A stretch of DNA of 64,000 nucleotides from Diadema setosum (Eukaryota > Echinodermata > Echinoidea > Diadematoida > Diadematidae). The stretch lies in assembly GCA_033980235.1 (NCBI GenBank), contig CM067075.1, forward strand, positions 10,446,608 to 10,510,607, written 5' to 3'. The notes under the pieces are model-generated. The model saw only the letters and a program-made list of their open reading frames with translations. It was not told the DNA's origin and searched no databases. The translations under genes were made by a program, and so were the position numbers. Of this stretch, positions 45,592 to 56,900 are shown one piece after another (position 1 is the stretch's first letter; each line of letters starts with the position of its first letter).

Positions 45592-45768
45592 TGTTATGTA
45601 TTCCCTAAAGTGAATATTAAAGTGACTTAAGTACAGAGACGAAAGAAACAAGTCTTCACTCGAGAGGGTTACAATTCCGAAGCATATATTTTCGCACAGC
45701 GCATGTGCAGCGTACGATTGCGTCAACAAGTATGTGTTCACACTCATAGGTAATCCAGATGCATAACA
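45592..45768 (-). repeat. LTR (3' LTR of the minus-strand element)
   Basis: 177-bp direct repeat of 47000-47177, with inverted TGTTATG.../...CATAACA termini. Confidence 0.85.
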
Positions 45769-45771
45769 TCT

Positions 45772-46213
45772 CTACCTCTCTCCTTGTCCGTGGTTTTGCG
45801 CATAGACCGTTGCTCCAACAGCGAATTCATGTAGTGGTGTAGTGCAGCAACGTTGTTTTTGCGATTTGTTTTCAACGGTCGCGCTGATATCAGGTACCAC
45901 TGATGCGATGCGGGTGCGTAATTGACGCTTCAGTAGCAATTCCGTGGGTGTCTGTCCTGTTGTGCTTTGCGGAGTTGTGCGGTAGCTCAACAGGAAGCGC
46001 GACAACTTCGTCTGAAGAGGTCCGGTCATCTTTTTCAGTGCGGTTTTGACTGTTTGTACTGCTCGCTCTGCTAGACCGTTTGTAGCCGGATGATACGGTG
46101 CTCCTCTGATGTGTTTGATTGCGTTCATTTTCATGAACGTCGCGAATTCTTCGCTCGTATAAAACAGGGACTGTTATCACTGACGAGCTTGTGAGGCAGA
46201 CCATGTGTTGCAA
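45772..46213 (-). pseudogene. retrotransposon integrase C-terminal remnant
   Basis: The frame from 46134 reads KMNAIKHIRGAPYHP..., NGLAERAVQTVK, the GLAER signature of the integrase core near its last catalytic glutamate, then a post-core region. Just upstream (46140-46213) the matching HGLPHKLVSDN segment lies in another frame, so there is a frameshift between them. The rest of pol is deleted. Confidence 0.8.
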
Positions 46214-46221
46214 ACACTTCT

Positions 46222-46932
46222 CTAAGCTTCTAAATCGTGACTGTGCTTGTTGATTATTGCGTTATGCGAACTCCCAACCACTTTGAATGCGCGCCAATGA
46301 TGACGAGAAGCATTTTGCCGTCCACGGGACCCGCGTAATCTACATGAACACTTGACCACAGTTGACTTGGGTGTTCCCATGAATGTCTTGTGAGAGTTTT
46401 GAGATGAACTACGCAGATCTGCAGTGTTTCTGTCTGCTAATTCAATAGCAAGCGCTATTTTTGTTGCCTTTTCGAATGTAAGTTCTGGTTCTGCGAGCAA
46501 CCTCCTCTGTATGCGTTCGTCATTTATTCCGCATACCATTTTATCTCTTAACATCTCATGCAACATGTTGCCATACTCACAGTTGTCTGCGAGGCGACGT
46601 AGTTCTGCGAGGTGTGAAGAGAGCCATTCTCCCTTCTGTTGAGATCTGCTGTTCAACTTGAACCGCTGCACAATTACCGAGGGCTTCGGCTCACAATGAG
46701 TGGCAATTAGTGCTACTAATGCGGAATAAGTCAATTCTCCAGGTTTCTGTGGGGCACATAAGCTGGACACCAGCTTGTAGAGAGGTACTCCACAAACACT
46801 AAGAAGGATGGCCTGGTGTTTCCCAGCATCAGTGATTCCGTTCGCGAAGAAGTAGTGCTCCATGCGCTCGATGTACTGGGACCATGATCCATCCTCCTCC
46901 TTAAATTCCCCGATCGAACCGAATGTCGCCAT
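46222..46932 (-). pseudogene. retrotransposon gag-like ORF
   Basis: It begins MATFGSIGEFKEEDGSW and continues SQYIERMEHYFFANGI, a pattern typical of gag from Mag/SURL-type gypsy elements, with AEFSSHLAELRR-like helical sequence (here WLSSHLAELRRLAD) and LRDKMVCGI. The last ~60 codons run into unrelated-looking sequence, which probably marks the deletion junction. The ATG lies 68 bases inside the upstream LTR border. Confidence 0.7.
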
Positions 46933-46999
46933 GTTTCAATCCAGTAATGACGAAAAAACGATCAAAGAACCCTTTAGTTTATCCTCGTCGCCAGTTTTG

Positions 47000-47177
47000 T
47001 TGTTATGTATTCCCTAAAGTAAATATTAAAGTGACTTGAGTACAGAGACGAAAGAAACAAGTTTTCACTCAAGAGGGTTACAATTCCGAAGCATATATTT
47101 TCGCACAGCGCATGCGCAGCTTACAATTGCATCAACAAGTATGTATTCACACTCATAGTTAATCCAGATACATAACA
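47000..47177 (-). repeat. LTR (5' LTR of the minus-strand element)
   Basis: 178-bp direct repeat of 45592-45768. Confidence 0.85.
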
Positions 47178-47241
47178 GATATACATACCTTCTCATGGAA
47201 ACCACTATTTATAAATGTAAAAAAGTGGTTTTTGAAACTAC

Positions 47242-47649
47242 TACTGTATACGCTATATATTTCGCGTGGGTTTTATTTTCGCGAATTTCGCGAGTCGGGA
47301 GCTATTCGCGAAATTAACAACACGCGAAAAATATTACCTTCCAAAATGAATCCCTTGCCTTGACGATACGAACATTTTACGGCGTACCGAACAGACCATA
47401 CTGGCTAAGCTTGTTTACGTACATAATATGCATGTCCACGTCTAACTAACGGTTACCGGTACTACATTTAGTATACACAGCCCAGTCGCTGTGGTAGCAT
47501 GCGTTGCTAGTAAGTTGAAAATTCACACTTTCTTTGCCACTTCATATTTTCTCTGGTCCCCCATTCACGAATTTAACCACTCGCGAAAATGTGTGACATC
47601 GGCAATTCGCGAAAGTTTATGTACGTGAAAATTATAGCGTATACAGTAT
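47242..47649. mobile_element. MITE, TACTGTA...TTTCGCG family, copy 2
   Basis: The ends TACTGTATACGCTATA and TATAGCGTATACAGTA are perfect inverted repeats. ATTTCGCGAA-type palindromes follow inside each end. Confidence 0.75.
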
Positions 47650-47796
47650 TTATTTTTTTAAAAAGTAGTTTTTACATGAAAATGGATGTTTCATTTTCAA
47701 CTGCCTGAATTGAGATGTGTAAAGGTATTCCTCATACTGTTTCTAGCAATTTGTCATAAAGAAATTTTCTGTTGGTGTAATTATGCTAGTGTCTGT

Positions 47797-47827
47797 TTGT
47801 GTGTGTGTGTGTGTGTGTATGTGTGTG
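47797..47827. repeat. GT microsatellite
   Basis: (GT)n of about 30 bases with one TA interruption. Confidence 0.85.
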
Positions 47828-47875
47828 GGGAAGAACATTGTATGTCTGTGGAAACAGGGAATAGGAGCATGTATA

Positions 47876-48576
47876 TGTGACCCTGCATCACAAAACGCAC
47901 AGAAAGTCACCAGACATGAAATTTTAGTTTAGAGCATAATCTAAAAGAGCAGAGCTTTAAGCTTTAATATGATGTATAACTCAAATCAAATGGACTCCCC
48001 TAATCTATCTAAATATTGGAAAGAAAACACACACTCAGGAAAAGTGTGAACTGAGAAAAGAGGCTCTGAAATGCAGTGTCTATTCAAGCGCTAAATCTTT
48101 TATACCAAGGCGCGCTGGCTGTGCAACGAATGGGACAAAAAAACAGGATGTAAACCACCAGAGTAACAACAATGAAGGGATTATGAAATTAAACTGAAAT
48201 TTAGCATGCCTTAGTAACACATTCTGTTCATAATTGATGCTAACTTTCAAAGCAGTAGCATCATCCTTTCAAGAGTTATTAGAGTTGAAAGTGAAGAGTG
48301 TGTACAAGTTTTTTAAGAAATGAAAAGGGGACTCTAAAAACACACCTAATCACACTATTCTACCAAAAAATGTTCAAGATAAACTGCTAAAAAACACACT
48401 TTCCTGCCCGTTTTATTATCCCAAATTTTAGCATAATGTAGAAGAAGACTTGCTCTTTCAGAAAATATGAAAAAGTCAAGATTGGTTTTAATAGGTTGAC
48501 CCATTTCACCTATTTTCAGTCCTCACACAAAATTAGTGTGTGCGACTTTTTGTTCATTTCATGGTGCACGGTCACA
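47876..48576 (+). mobile_element. 0.7-kb MITE with TGTGACCCTGCA ends and TA duplication, copy 1
   Basis: It starts TGTGACCCTGCATCACAAAA and ends CATGGTGCACGGTCACA (imperfect inverted repeat). TA is at both flanks. It aligns along its whole length with 62228-62918. A TA target fits Tc1/mariner-type mobilisation. It is non-coding. Confidence 0.8.
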
Positions 48577-51100
48577 TATGTATGTGTCACTACCAGGTAT
48601 GTTTCTGGTAATTAGGGCTGAGGTGCTAATTTTACCCCATGGTATATGAAAATTTATGAACAAACGTTTACAAGGAGTATCATCAATTTTATGTCATGTT
48701 TACTTCAGCAAGCAGCTCTTTGTGTTAATTTGTGATGAGAGATGAGAATCTTTTATGATTGTACTTGACTCATTAACTTACACAAATTTTCTCCAACTCA
48801 TCGTTCCATGATTTGTTTGTTTAAATACTTATTTTTATTTCAATTTGATGAACTATTTGTATTTAATAAATTTGATTACTAAACTATTTTCCTTTTGAAC
48901 TTAGTTACAGATTTATTTATGGTGGATTTTGATTCTTCACTTTTGCGGTGGAAAAGATCCTGGCCCACTGATCAGGAGATACTTTCTTCAAATCCTGTAT
49001 AGTGAATATGCCCCTGTTAGTAGCAAACAGTTTTAATCTGCAATGTTTCTTTAAAACCCAAGAACGTTAGTACATGATGGTGATGCTTTGGTATTAGTAT
49101 TACGAGAAAAGGCAAAGTAGACCAAACCTGATTTTTCATGATATCTAACAACTAGGAAAACTAATTATTTTTGTTTCTTTCTGTGTCTCACACTCTTTGA
49201 TGGTTTAGTCTTCAGGTATGCTTTAGAGTGGCTGAACACAGTATTTTGCTGTTTTGTGATGTCAGATTTGAACCTCTGTCTCTCTGAAATTACACAAAAA
49301 TATGGTTTGTAGTAATTGAGAATAGTTTTGTGTCATATTAACTGGCTGGAAATATTGCTAAAACAAATCCAGTGCACAATACAAGGCAGTACTTCAACAG
49401 ACTGTATAGGAGTATAGTTATTCTATGTGTTTCTGCAACTCACAGATTACAATTCTTGTTTTTTTCCTTTTCAACAAGTTTTGTCTTTTTGTTTGTGTAA
49501 CTGGAAGTTATTTTTCCACATGTCATGTGAATACTGCCTATCACCCAAGTATCTTAATATGCAGAATTCAGTCACTTTTGCCTTTTGCTGCTCTGTGTAT
49601 TTGACATACCATGTCAAACTTGCCATCCTTTCAAGATCTGCTGTAACAAAAATAGTTTAAGCTATGTTAGCATGTAATCATACAGTCATGACAGATAACA
49701 CATTTGTTGAATCACTACTTTCTTGTATTCAGGACTATGCACAAGTGCTGTGTTTTCACTTACTGATATCTGGAAACACACAAAATATATGTGTGTGTAT
49801 TTTGTTTTGTTGTTGAGATGAGGATTTTGAGGATTTTGCTTCATAATTGTATAAAGATTGAAAGGAGGATTTTCAACTATAAAGATCTTTAAGTAGCTTT
49901 TTGATATGAGTTTAAGAGAGATATTTTTGAATGCTGGTCATTTTTTTTCTTAATGTGTTTCCATTCTGCTTGTCAGATGGGCAGTATCATATTCAAAGGC
50001 GATTTGAATAATATTTGTGGACTGTCTATCTTTTCTCAATGCAACAAAGAAGACCAAAAAAAAAAAAAAAGACAAAACCCCACAAAAATGGACACTTTTG
50101 TGCTTGTTGGAATACAGTACAAAATGCCCATGCAATGCAAGTCAACTGTTGTATGTACATATTTGCTCAAAGAGAAAATTAATCTATTTTTACTGGTTGT
50201 AATTTATTGTTACTTGTTATGTGTTGTGTTTAAGTCTTTCTGCAGGAAGTAAGTCTAGCTCTGTCAGAAAGTTAGAAAAAGAAACTAGAACAGAATGCAA
50301 TGACTGTCACAATTTTTAGTACTACTGAGTTCTGTTATGGTGGTTGTTTTTGTTTTTTTGTTTTTGTTAAGTACATCTCAAAGAAGTGAACTGTGATTTG
50401 TCAGATTATGTTTTTTGTCGACCCCAACCAACTCATGTGGCCATTTTAGATTGATTGATTCTACTCCCTAAAGGGAAAAAAAAAAAAAGAAGAAGTAGAA
50501 AATGAAATCAAAAAGTTCTAAAGAAATTGAAATCCTCAAAGTTTTAATGGGTGCTTTACCTTTCTGTGCATTGACGCTCTAAAGTTGCAGACAGATTCTC
50601 AGTAAAAACTCTTATTTTATCTGTAGCGATTACATGTACTTTTTCTTGGGAAATTAATTTGATTAAATGCTTCTGTTTAAAGAAGTTTTAAATCTATATA
50701 GGATTTATGGTAAAAGGATTGATCAGCATATTAAACCAGTAGTGATACATCATTTTCCTTGTCATCTTAGTTAACTTTAGATATGCTCATCATTTATTGT
50801 TAAACTCCTGTATGAACTCATTATTTAACTCTCCCTGATGTAGAAGGGTAAGCTGTCATGCTCAAAAATATGTCAGACAGGTTCTGTTGGATATGACTAA
50901 GTGCATCTATTTTAAAGAAGACAGCAGAAATAAATGAGCAAAGAACAATTAAAACTTTGACAACAATGAGCAGGTATGTTCTCTCTGATATCTCTTCTTC
51001 CTCTGAATTTGACTTTAAATAGCCATATATCAAGTAATAACAAGAAGAAAAAAATAGATATGCACTCAAGTCTTGAAAAGAGAATGCAAAAGCCTCCCTA
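48577..51100. other. intergenic or extended 3' UTR sequence, nothing recognised
   Basis: AT-rich DNA with poly-A runs (50056-50070, 50476-50489). No gene, RNA or bounded repeat is supported. Confidence 0.4.
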
Positions 51101-51104
51101 AGTT

Positions 51105-51141
51105 ATTATTATCAGTATAATCAAAATGATAATAACAACAA

Positions 51142-51211
<70 letters not shown>

Positions 51212-51296
51212 GTTGTTATTATTATTATTATCATCATCATCATCATTATTATCATCATCATCATTATTATTATTATCATCATCATTATTATTTTGT
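51105..51296. repeat. ATT/ATC trinucleotide microsatellite
   Basis: About 190 bases of (ATT)n with (ATC)n interruptions. Poly-Leu and poly-Asn frames over it are artefacts. Confidence 0.95.
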
Positions 51297-51543
51297 CCGA
51301 AATGCATGTAGCATTGAACTATCACCCCTTTTACTCTTAGAACATCTCTGATGATGATGTTTGAATGTTGAAGCTTTTAGAGACCAGTGCTGTAACATAA
51401 TCCATGTGGCATTTCTTCTGTTGTTGTTTTTTAACAATGCCTCACAAAATGTAAAACTATTGTATGAATTTTGAATACCCTTAACCCATTTAATGGGAAA
51501 TTGTATTATAGGAAAAACAGTCCATCTTTAATGGATTAAAGGG

Positions 51544-51630
51544 TCCCCAATCTCCATCCCCGAAATTATTTGACTTTCAATTATGTTTCACTCCTTTAAT
51601 TCTCACTGAAAGTTCAAATTGGGGACCCTG
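51544..51630. repeat. short inverted repeat (GGGTCCCCAAT ... ATTGGGGACCC)
   Basis: The 11-bp ends are exact inverted repeats about 65 bases apart, with partial inner pairing (TTTGACTTTCAA against TTGAAAGTTCAAA-like sequence). It is probably a small hairpin element. Confidence 0.55.
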
Positions 51631-52428
51631 CTTTTTTGTATGACTTATATGTGTTTATCTCTTTCCTTTATTTACTTTGTTCTGTATGGGCTATTGATTA
51701 CGTTGGAGATAGGAAAAATAAACGTAAACTTTAATTCAAACTTGAATTGTTCTTGGCATTTAATAAATACATCAACATTATTCCCATGATTGGCATTCCT
51801 GCTCATAGTGCCTTCAAAGATATGAAATTGTCGTTTTCTCATGAAATCAGCCAGTTAGGCTATGTCTGGGACTGAAATTTTGAGTTCACGTGAAAATATT
51901 GGAACACTGAACCTGTGAAAATCTGAACAACATATTGCCTAAACACACAATTTTCTATTTTTTTTTCATGGAAAATATAATTATCTATGCCACTTGTTGA
52001 TCTTAAAAAAAAAAAAAAAGTTTCTTTTGAGAGTTTAATTTGAAGGTAATTATGTATTGTTCCAAATCACTTCTGTGACTGTGTCACATATTAATTATAG
52101 TCTTGTATTTTGTAATCACATACTCCAAAAGCTCTTTGTGTGTTTTTTGTCTGTTTTGTTTGTTGAGATGATTTAGAAAGTGGAACAGTGTGGTATTTGT
52201 TGCTGTAATAGAGTACTGATGTGATGATCATGCTGTGATATTGTCTTGTCTTCTTTTCATGCTCCATGTGGGAGGCATAATATGTTGAATAAAATTCATT
52301 ATATCAAGAGACGCATTTTGTCACATTTTTTTTTGTAATGACTTATTTTCACTTTATGTGACTGTTTTCAACCTATGATCCATCTATTTGCACATAGTGA
52401 TCCATCTTTATCTCTTTCCATCTCATTG

Positions 52429-52430
<2 letters not shown>
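51631..52430. other. intergenic sequence, nothing recognised
   Basis: AT-rich sequence with poly-A at 52005-52019 and a candidate AATAAA at about 52286. No gene is seen. Confidence 0.4.

Positions 52431-52431
<1 letters not shown>

Positions 52432-52477
<46 letters not shown>
52432..52477. repeat. TA microsatellite
   Basis: Pure AT alternation of about 45 bases. Confidence 0.95.
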
Positions 52478-52481
<4 letters not shown>

Positions 52482-52900
52482 AAGAAATTAGACTTGAAGT
52501 GGACATTGCTCTCGATCTTGTTCTCCCTTTTAGTCAATCGAGATTCAGGCCTTCCATCAGGATCTACCAATGTTGTTGTTGTTTTAAAGAAAGAAGAAGA
52601 AAAAGAGAGAAAAACTAACAGAACAATGATATTATCTAAATGGCATAATGTGCCGTGATATATATAATGCAATGTCATATATATAATTCTATACAAAAAT
52701 ACAATCTTACATCACCTCATCAACAGAAATGTATCATATATCCAAAATGAAAAAAATATATATTAATGATTAATGAATTCAATTCTTATATCAAAAATCT
52801 GAAATATGATAATCATACTTTACCATCATTTTAAGCATAATAATTACAAACAAAATAACATGTATATACACATTTAATGAATAGGCATATATATATATAT

Positions 52901-53147
52901 GAAGGGTTTGTTTGCAAAAACCGATAAGTCCATTTTTGAAGATTTTGAAGTACGATCTCTGTCATACAGTACAAAATAATACCTTTTAAATGATATATTG
53001 GTCACTACATAAAAAGGTATATTTTTTAAGTTATGGTCAAAAGAAGCAAAAAATTTCTTATTATTTTCTTTATTTTTCTTGACCTTTAATCGCAAATATC
53101 TCCATTTGGCAAATATGGACTTATCGGTTTTTGCAAACAAACTCTTC
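52901..53147. mobile_element. 247-bp MITE inserted in a TA microsatellite
   Basis: It starts GAAGGGTTTGTTTGCAAAAA and ends with its 33-bp inverted repeat (GGACTTATCGG ... AACTCTTC) with one mismatch. TA repeats lie directly on both sides (to 52900 and from about 53148 to 53215). The inner sequence also pairs loosely, so the whole element can fold. Confidence 0.85.
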
Positions 53148-53148
53148 A

Positions 53149-53195
<47 letters not shown>

Positions 53196-53214
53196 ATATG
53201 ATATATATTCATAT

Positions 53215-53600
53215 ATGTCTATATGTATTGCACACATATGCATGCATACACACACATACATAATATATATTGTACAGTGTATATACAAAACTATCTAAAT
53301 CAACATATCATATATTTTTAAAATACCGAATATATACTATCAAAACTTAAACAACATCTGAAATATATCAACTTTTGAATCAGATATATAGACAACAATA
53401 ACATTCTGTGAATTACCTGGGGCATGTATAATTTGACATTTTTGACAAATTCACTGAAAAATCACTTTGAAATTCATGAAAGACATCGGAGTTAACTGAA
53501 GTTCAATGAAAGCTCATTGAGATATCTGTCAATTTTTACACACTTTCAGTGGTCCTTAAGTTTTGCCCGATGTGCAATAAAGCAAATTCCAAGCGAAAGT
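53215..53600. other. AT-rich upstream flank of DCTN2
   Basis: Nothing recognised. The sequence becomes less AT-rich toward 53,600. Confidence 0.4.
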
Positions 53601-53779
53601 CGATGTTAAAGTGGGCGTGGCTGCCATGGGCACATTCGTTGATCACAATCACATAATATGCATTTTTAGTACTCTCATAAGAAGAAAGTAGCATCCTATT
53701 GCCAACTCTGAGGAAAGAGGAAGTGATTTTCGAAGATGATAACTGATTAGTGATTTGCGTCGAAATGGATCCCAGAGGC

Positions 53780-53913
53780 TTGCAGAGAAAAAGAAAAGAA
53801 AAAGAAAAAGTAAGATCGATTTCATATCTACTCTTCACCGCATCATCATGTGGGAGCCAGACAAACAATCAATGACGTGTACGTGACGTACCCCAGTCTG
53901 AGTACGAGGCAAA
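53780..53913 (+). promoter_or_regulatory. putative DCTN2 promoter with two TGACGT (CRE-like) sites
   Basis: TGACGT occurs at 53873-53878 and 53884-53889, 11 bases apart and 25-41 bases upstream of the start codon. The pair resembles CREB/ATF sites. There is no TATA box nearby, as is usual for housekeeping genes. Confidence 0.4.
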
Positions 53914-53949
53914 ATGGCTGATCCAAAGTACGCCGATCTCCCTGGCATT
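53914..53949 (+). CDS. DCTN2: DCTN2 coding exon 1
   Basis: 36 bases encoding MADPKYADLPGI, with donor ATT|GTAAGT. The ATG context is GCAAAATGG. Confidence 0.93.
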
Positions 53950-56900
53950 GTAAGTATAGATTTGGTTGTCTTTCGCACTCAATATCTTCACCCCAGGTTT
54001 TTGACACGACTAAACGGGCTTTGTTTTATTCGATCATTTCAAGCTATTTACATGTTAATTACATGCAATCTAAGACGTTTTAGTGTCCAGATTTTCGGAC
54101 CCGCGATAGGAAGTGTGTGGGGGAATGAGGGCGGTTCGGGAAGTTAATTTCGGTCAATGCATCTCTCAGCAGATCGCTTTGAATTGCACGTAAACTTAGC
54201 GACTATATAGATTCTACATTCATAGACGGTAGGGTAGCACATCCAATTACCGGACGCTTTCTTTCGCGGCTTTGAATTACGTACTCAGAGGATGAAATTT
54301 GGGCTAAAAATAACATCACTTATTCACAGACTCCTGGAAATTACGAATTCAGCCAACTGATGTCAATTGTTCACTCCAGTTTTTAGAAAATTATGCTTCA
54401 AACATAACCCTCTAGGCCTACTGTAAAAGTGGAAATTTTCGCGGTGTTGAAATTTTCGCGCATTTCGCGCAACCAGAAACTAGCGCAAAAATAAAAACAC
54501 GCGAATATTTTTGCTTGCCATACGTTCCTGTGCGTGATGTCTTGATTCCGCGGAATTAAAAACACGCGAAACTCTTCTGACCCGGCCTAGCGTGAAAAAT
54601 TAGTCGCGAGAAAATATCCACTTTTAACAATAAACGTTACAAAACTCACAAGTTGTCTTTTTGCGCGGTGCACCATGCCAAAATCGCATTGTATTACCGG
54701 ACACGATTTTCGCAATGAAATAATCAACATCTTTCGCACCTAATCCTTGCACAAGAATCACAATTTATCCCACAAATCATCGTACACATTATCACTGAGC
54801 GGATGACAAAGAAAAAATTGGCAAATGAGGCTAAAATTTCATATTTTACGGTAAAATGTCTGTCTTGAACATTTCGAACAGTTCACAGAATAAAACCTTG
54901 TGAAAAAATCGACAACTGGTTAGACTCTACAGTCTAGTTTACATGCTTTGTCTATTGTATGGGAGCTGCACGCGCGGGTGATGAGTTGCGGGCCCCTTAG
55001 CGCACAACTACATGTATTCCGCATCGTTCGCGTTTGAGGACGATAGCTACAAATTTCCGATATCGATCAGTGAACTTTTGGTTCTATTGTATTGGAATCT
55101 TCAGCATTTTTCCTGTATGTGAGTGGGATTTCATAGAATTTCAGTCGCGAAATGTGATTCAAATATACATATATTATTAGATATCTCGAGGTGCGGGTCA
55201 CTCAACTATAAATTTGAGGTACGTAAAATGTGAATTTTTTCGTGTCTTTACATTAGGCCCTATGTGGCGTTTTTTGCGATTTCGGTCCACACAAAGTTCT
55301 GGGAGGCTAATCTACGAAGTCTCGCGCGTACAGAATGTCATTAGTACGCAAAAATGTGTGTGTCCGGTAATACCATGCGTCCGGTAATAATACCATGCTT
55401 GCCCCTAGGAATGTGGATCGTATTACCGGACGCTTTTGTGTTTGTGTGGGTGTGTGTGTGGCTCTGAATTCCTTACACAGAGGGTGAAATTTTGGCAAGA
55501 AATAGCACTAGTTTTAGAATTAGTCTATCTAACGTTAGAGCTTTCTATATCTAGACTAGACTTAGTTATAGTATTCACAAAGTCCTGAAAATTATGAATT
55601 TTGCAAAATGATCGGTCTAGACTTTGTTCTAAATTAAATTTATTCATTCCTATTTTTGGTAAGGCTTTGCCTTCGGAAAATTGACTTCAATGTCGAACTC
55701 AAGGCAAAGTTCAATTTACTATAGGGCCTATATACGCCATATACAATTGTATTTAGCGAGTCTAGATTTTCACGAATTGGGACTTCCCGACAATTTTGCG
55801 AGTGGTTAGTGTGACCACGAGATTGGAGTACGGTATTGAACTGAATTCACAGAGAAATGTAACCTAGATAAGTATGTGTGCGATGTCACATTCCTATCAG
55901 GATCAGAATCCATATTTTTGCATGTCTTTGATTTCATGAATTTCACCTCTCTCGCGAAATTTCACCTGCTGACTCGCAAAATTTGTGAAAATAAAATCCT
56001 CGCGAAATATTCGCCGTGTACAGTAACCCCTCTAACGTTACGTGTTACTGTTAAAGGGGAAGGCTAGTAACTGATCAGTGGGAATCAGTGGAAATGCTGG
56101 GAGATGATTGTTCCAATCCTTATGGGATTCATTCAAGAGTTCATTGTATATCTATTGCTGTGTGAAAATGATTTGCTTCAGAATGGTCTCATATTCAAGT
56201 AATGTGTAGTTTAATACTTCCAGGTTAGCGTCCCTGGTCAGTGACGGAGCATTAATCTGCACATTACTTGAATATGAGACCGTTCTGAAGCAAATCATTT
56301 TCACACAACAATAGATATACAATGAACTCTTGAATGAATCCCATAAGGATTGGAACAATCATCTCCCAGCATTTCCACTGATTCCCACTGATCAGTTACT
56401 AGCCTTCCCCTTTAATGTTATCTTTTTAGTGTGGTGTAAAATCGCAATTTTCTTAATGGAATAATCAATGTCTTTCACATCTTGTCCATGTACCAGAATC
56501 ACAAGTCATGCCCAAGATTCACCATACACATTACTACCATACCAAGCAGACAACAAAGAAAATCAGCAAATGAGGCTCATATTTTGTATTGTTCGGTAGA
56601 ACCTAACTTAAAAGGCTTTAACATGAATGTTTCGAACAATTTTTGCAATTAAATCTTGTGATAAATTGATGTCTTTTTCTAGATCTGAGGTGAAATGTGA
56701 ATTTCTTAGCCTTTCTACATTTTAAATGTCACATTTTTTGGCAATTTTGGCCCAAACAATTCTCTGTATTATTACATGTTAGAACCTAGGCTAGTCAAAG
56801 TAAGAAGTAAGTTGTATGTTTCCAAAGGAAAAGAAAGAAAAATAAATTAATTTCAGTAACTATATTTTTGTTTAAAAATAGTGCAACACGCACACATAAA

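Larger units (their letters stand above)
45592..47177 (-). mobile_element. internally deleted Ty3/gypsy LTR retrotransposon (Mag/SURL-like)
   Basis: Two 177-178-bp LTRs (45592-45768 and 47000-47177) share TGTTATGTAT...CATAACA ends and about 90 percent or more of their bases. Read on the minus strand, a primer-binding-site-like TGGCGACGAGGAT follows the upstream LTR. A purine-rich AAGGAGAGAGGTAGAGA precedes the downstream LTR. The interior (1.2 kb) keeps only a gag-like frame and the C-terminal integrase region. Protease, reverse transcriptase and RNase H are missing, and the integrase frame is broken. It cannot be autonomous. No clear target duplication is seen. Confidence 0.85.
54240..56800 (+). 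repeat. diverged tandem segmental duplication in DCTN2 intron 1
   Basis: The segments pair in order: 54245-54360 with 55420-55620 (ATTACCGGACGCTTT, AGGGTGAAATT, CCTG(G/A)AAATTA), 54640-54905 with 56425-56660 (AAATCGCA, AATAATCAA, GCAAATGAGGCT, ATTTCGAACA), and 55205-55310 with 56690-56790 (AAATGTGAATTT). The second copy is interrupted by the MITE 56055-56411 and other repeats. Confidence 0.65.

Noticed and set aside
51098..51325. Poly-Asn and poly-Leu frames
   Set aside because: Artefacts of the ATT/ATC microsatellite.
53536..53868. 110-codon open frame antisense to the DCTN2 promoter
   Set aside because: No family resemblance. A divergent gene is possible but unsupported.
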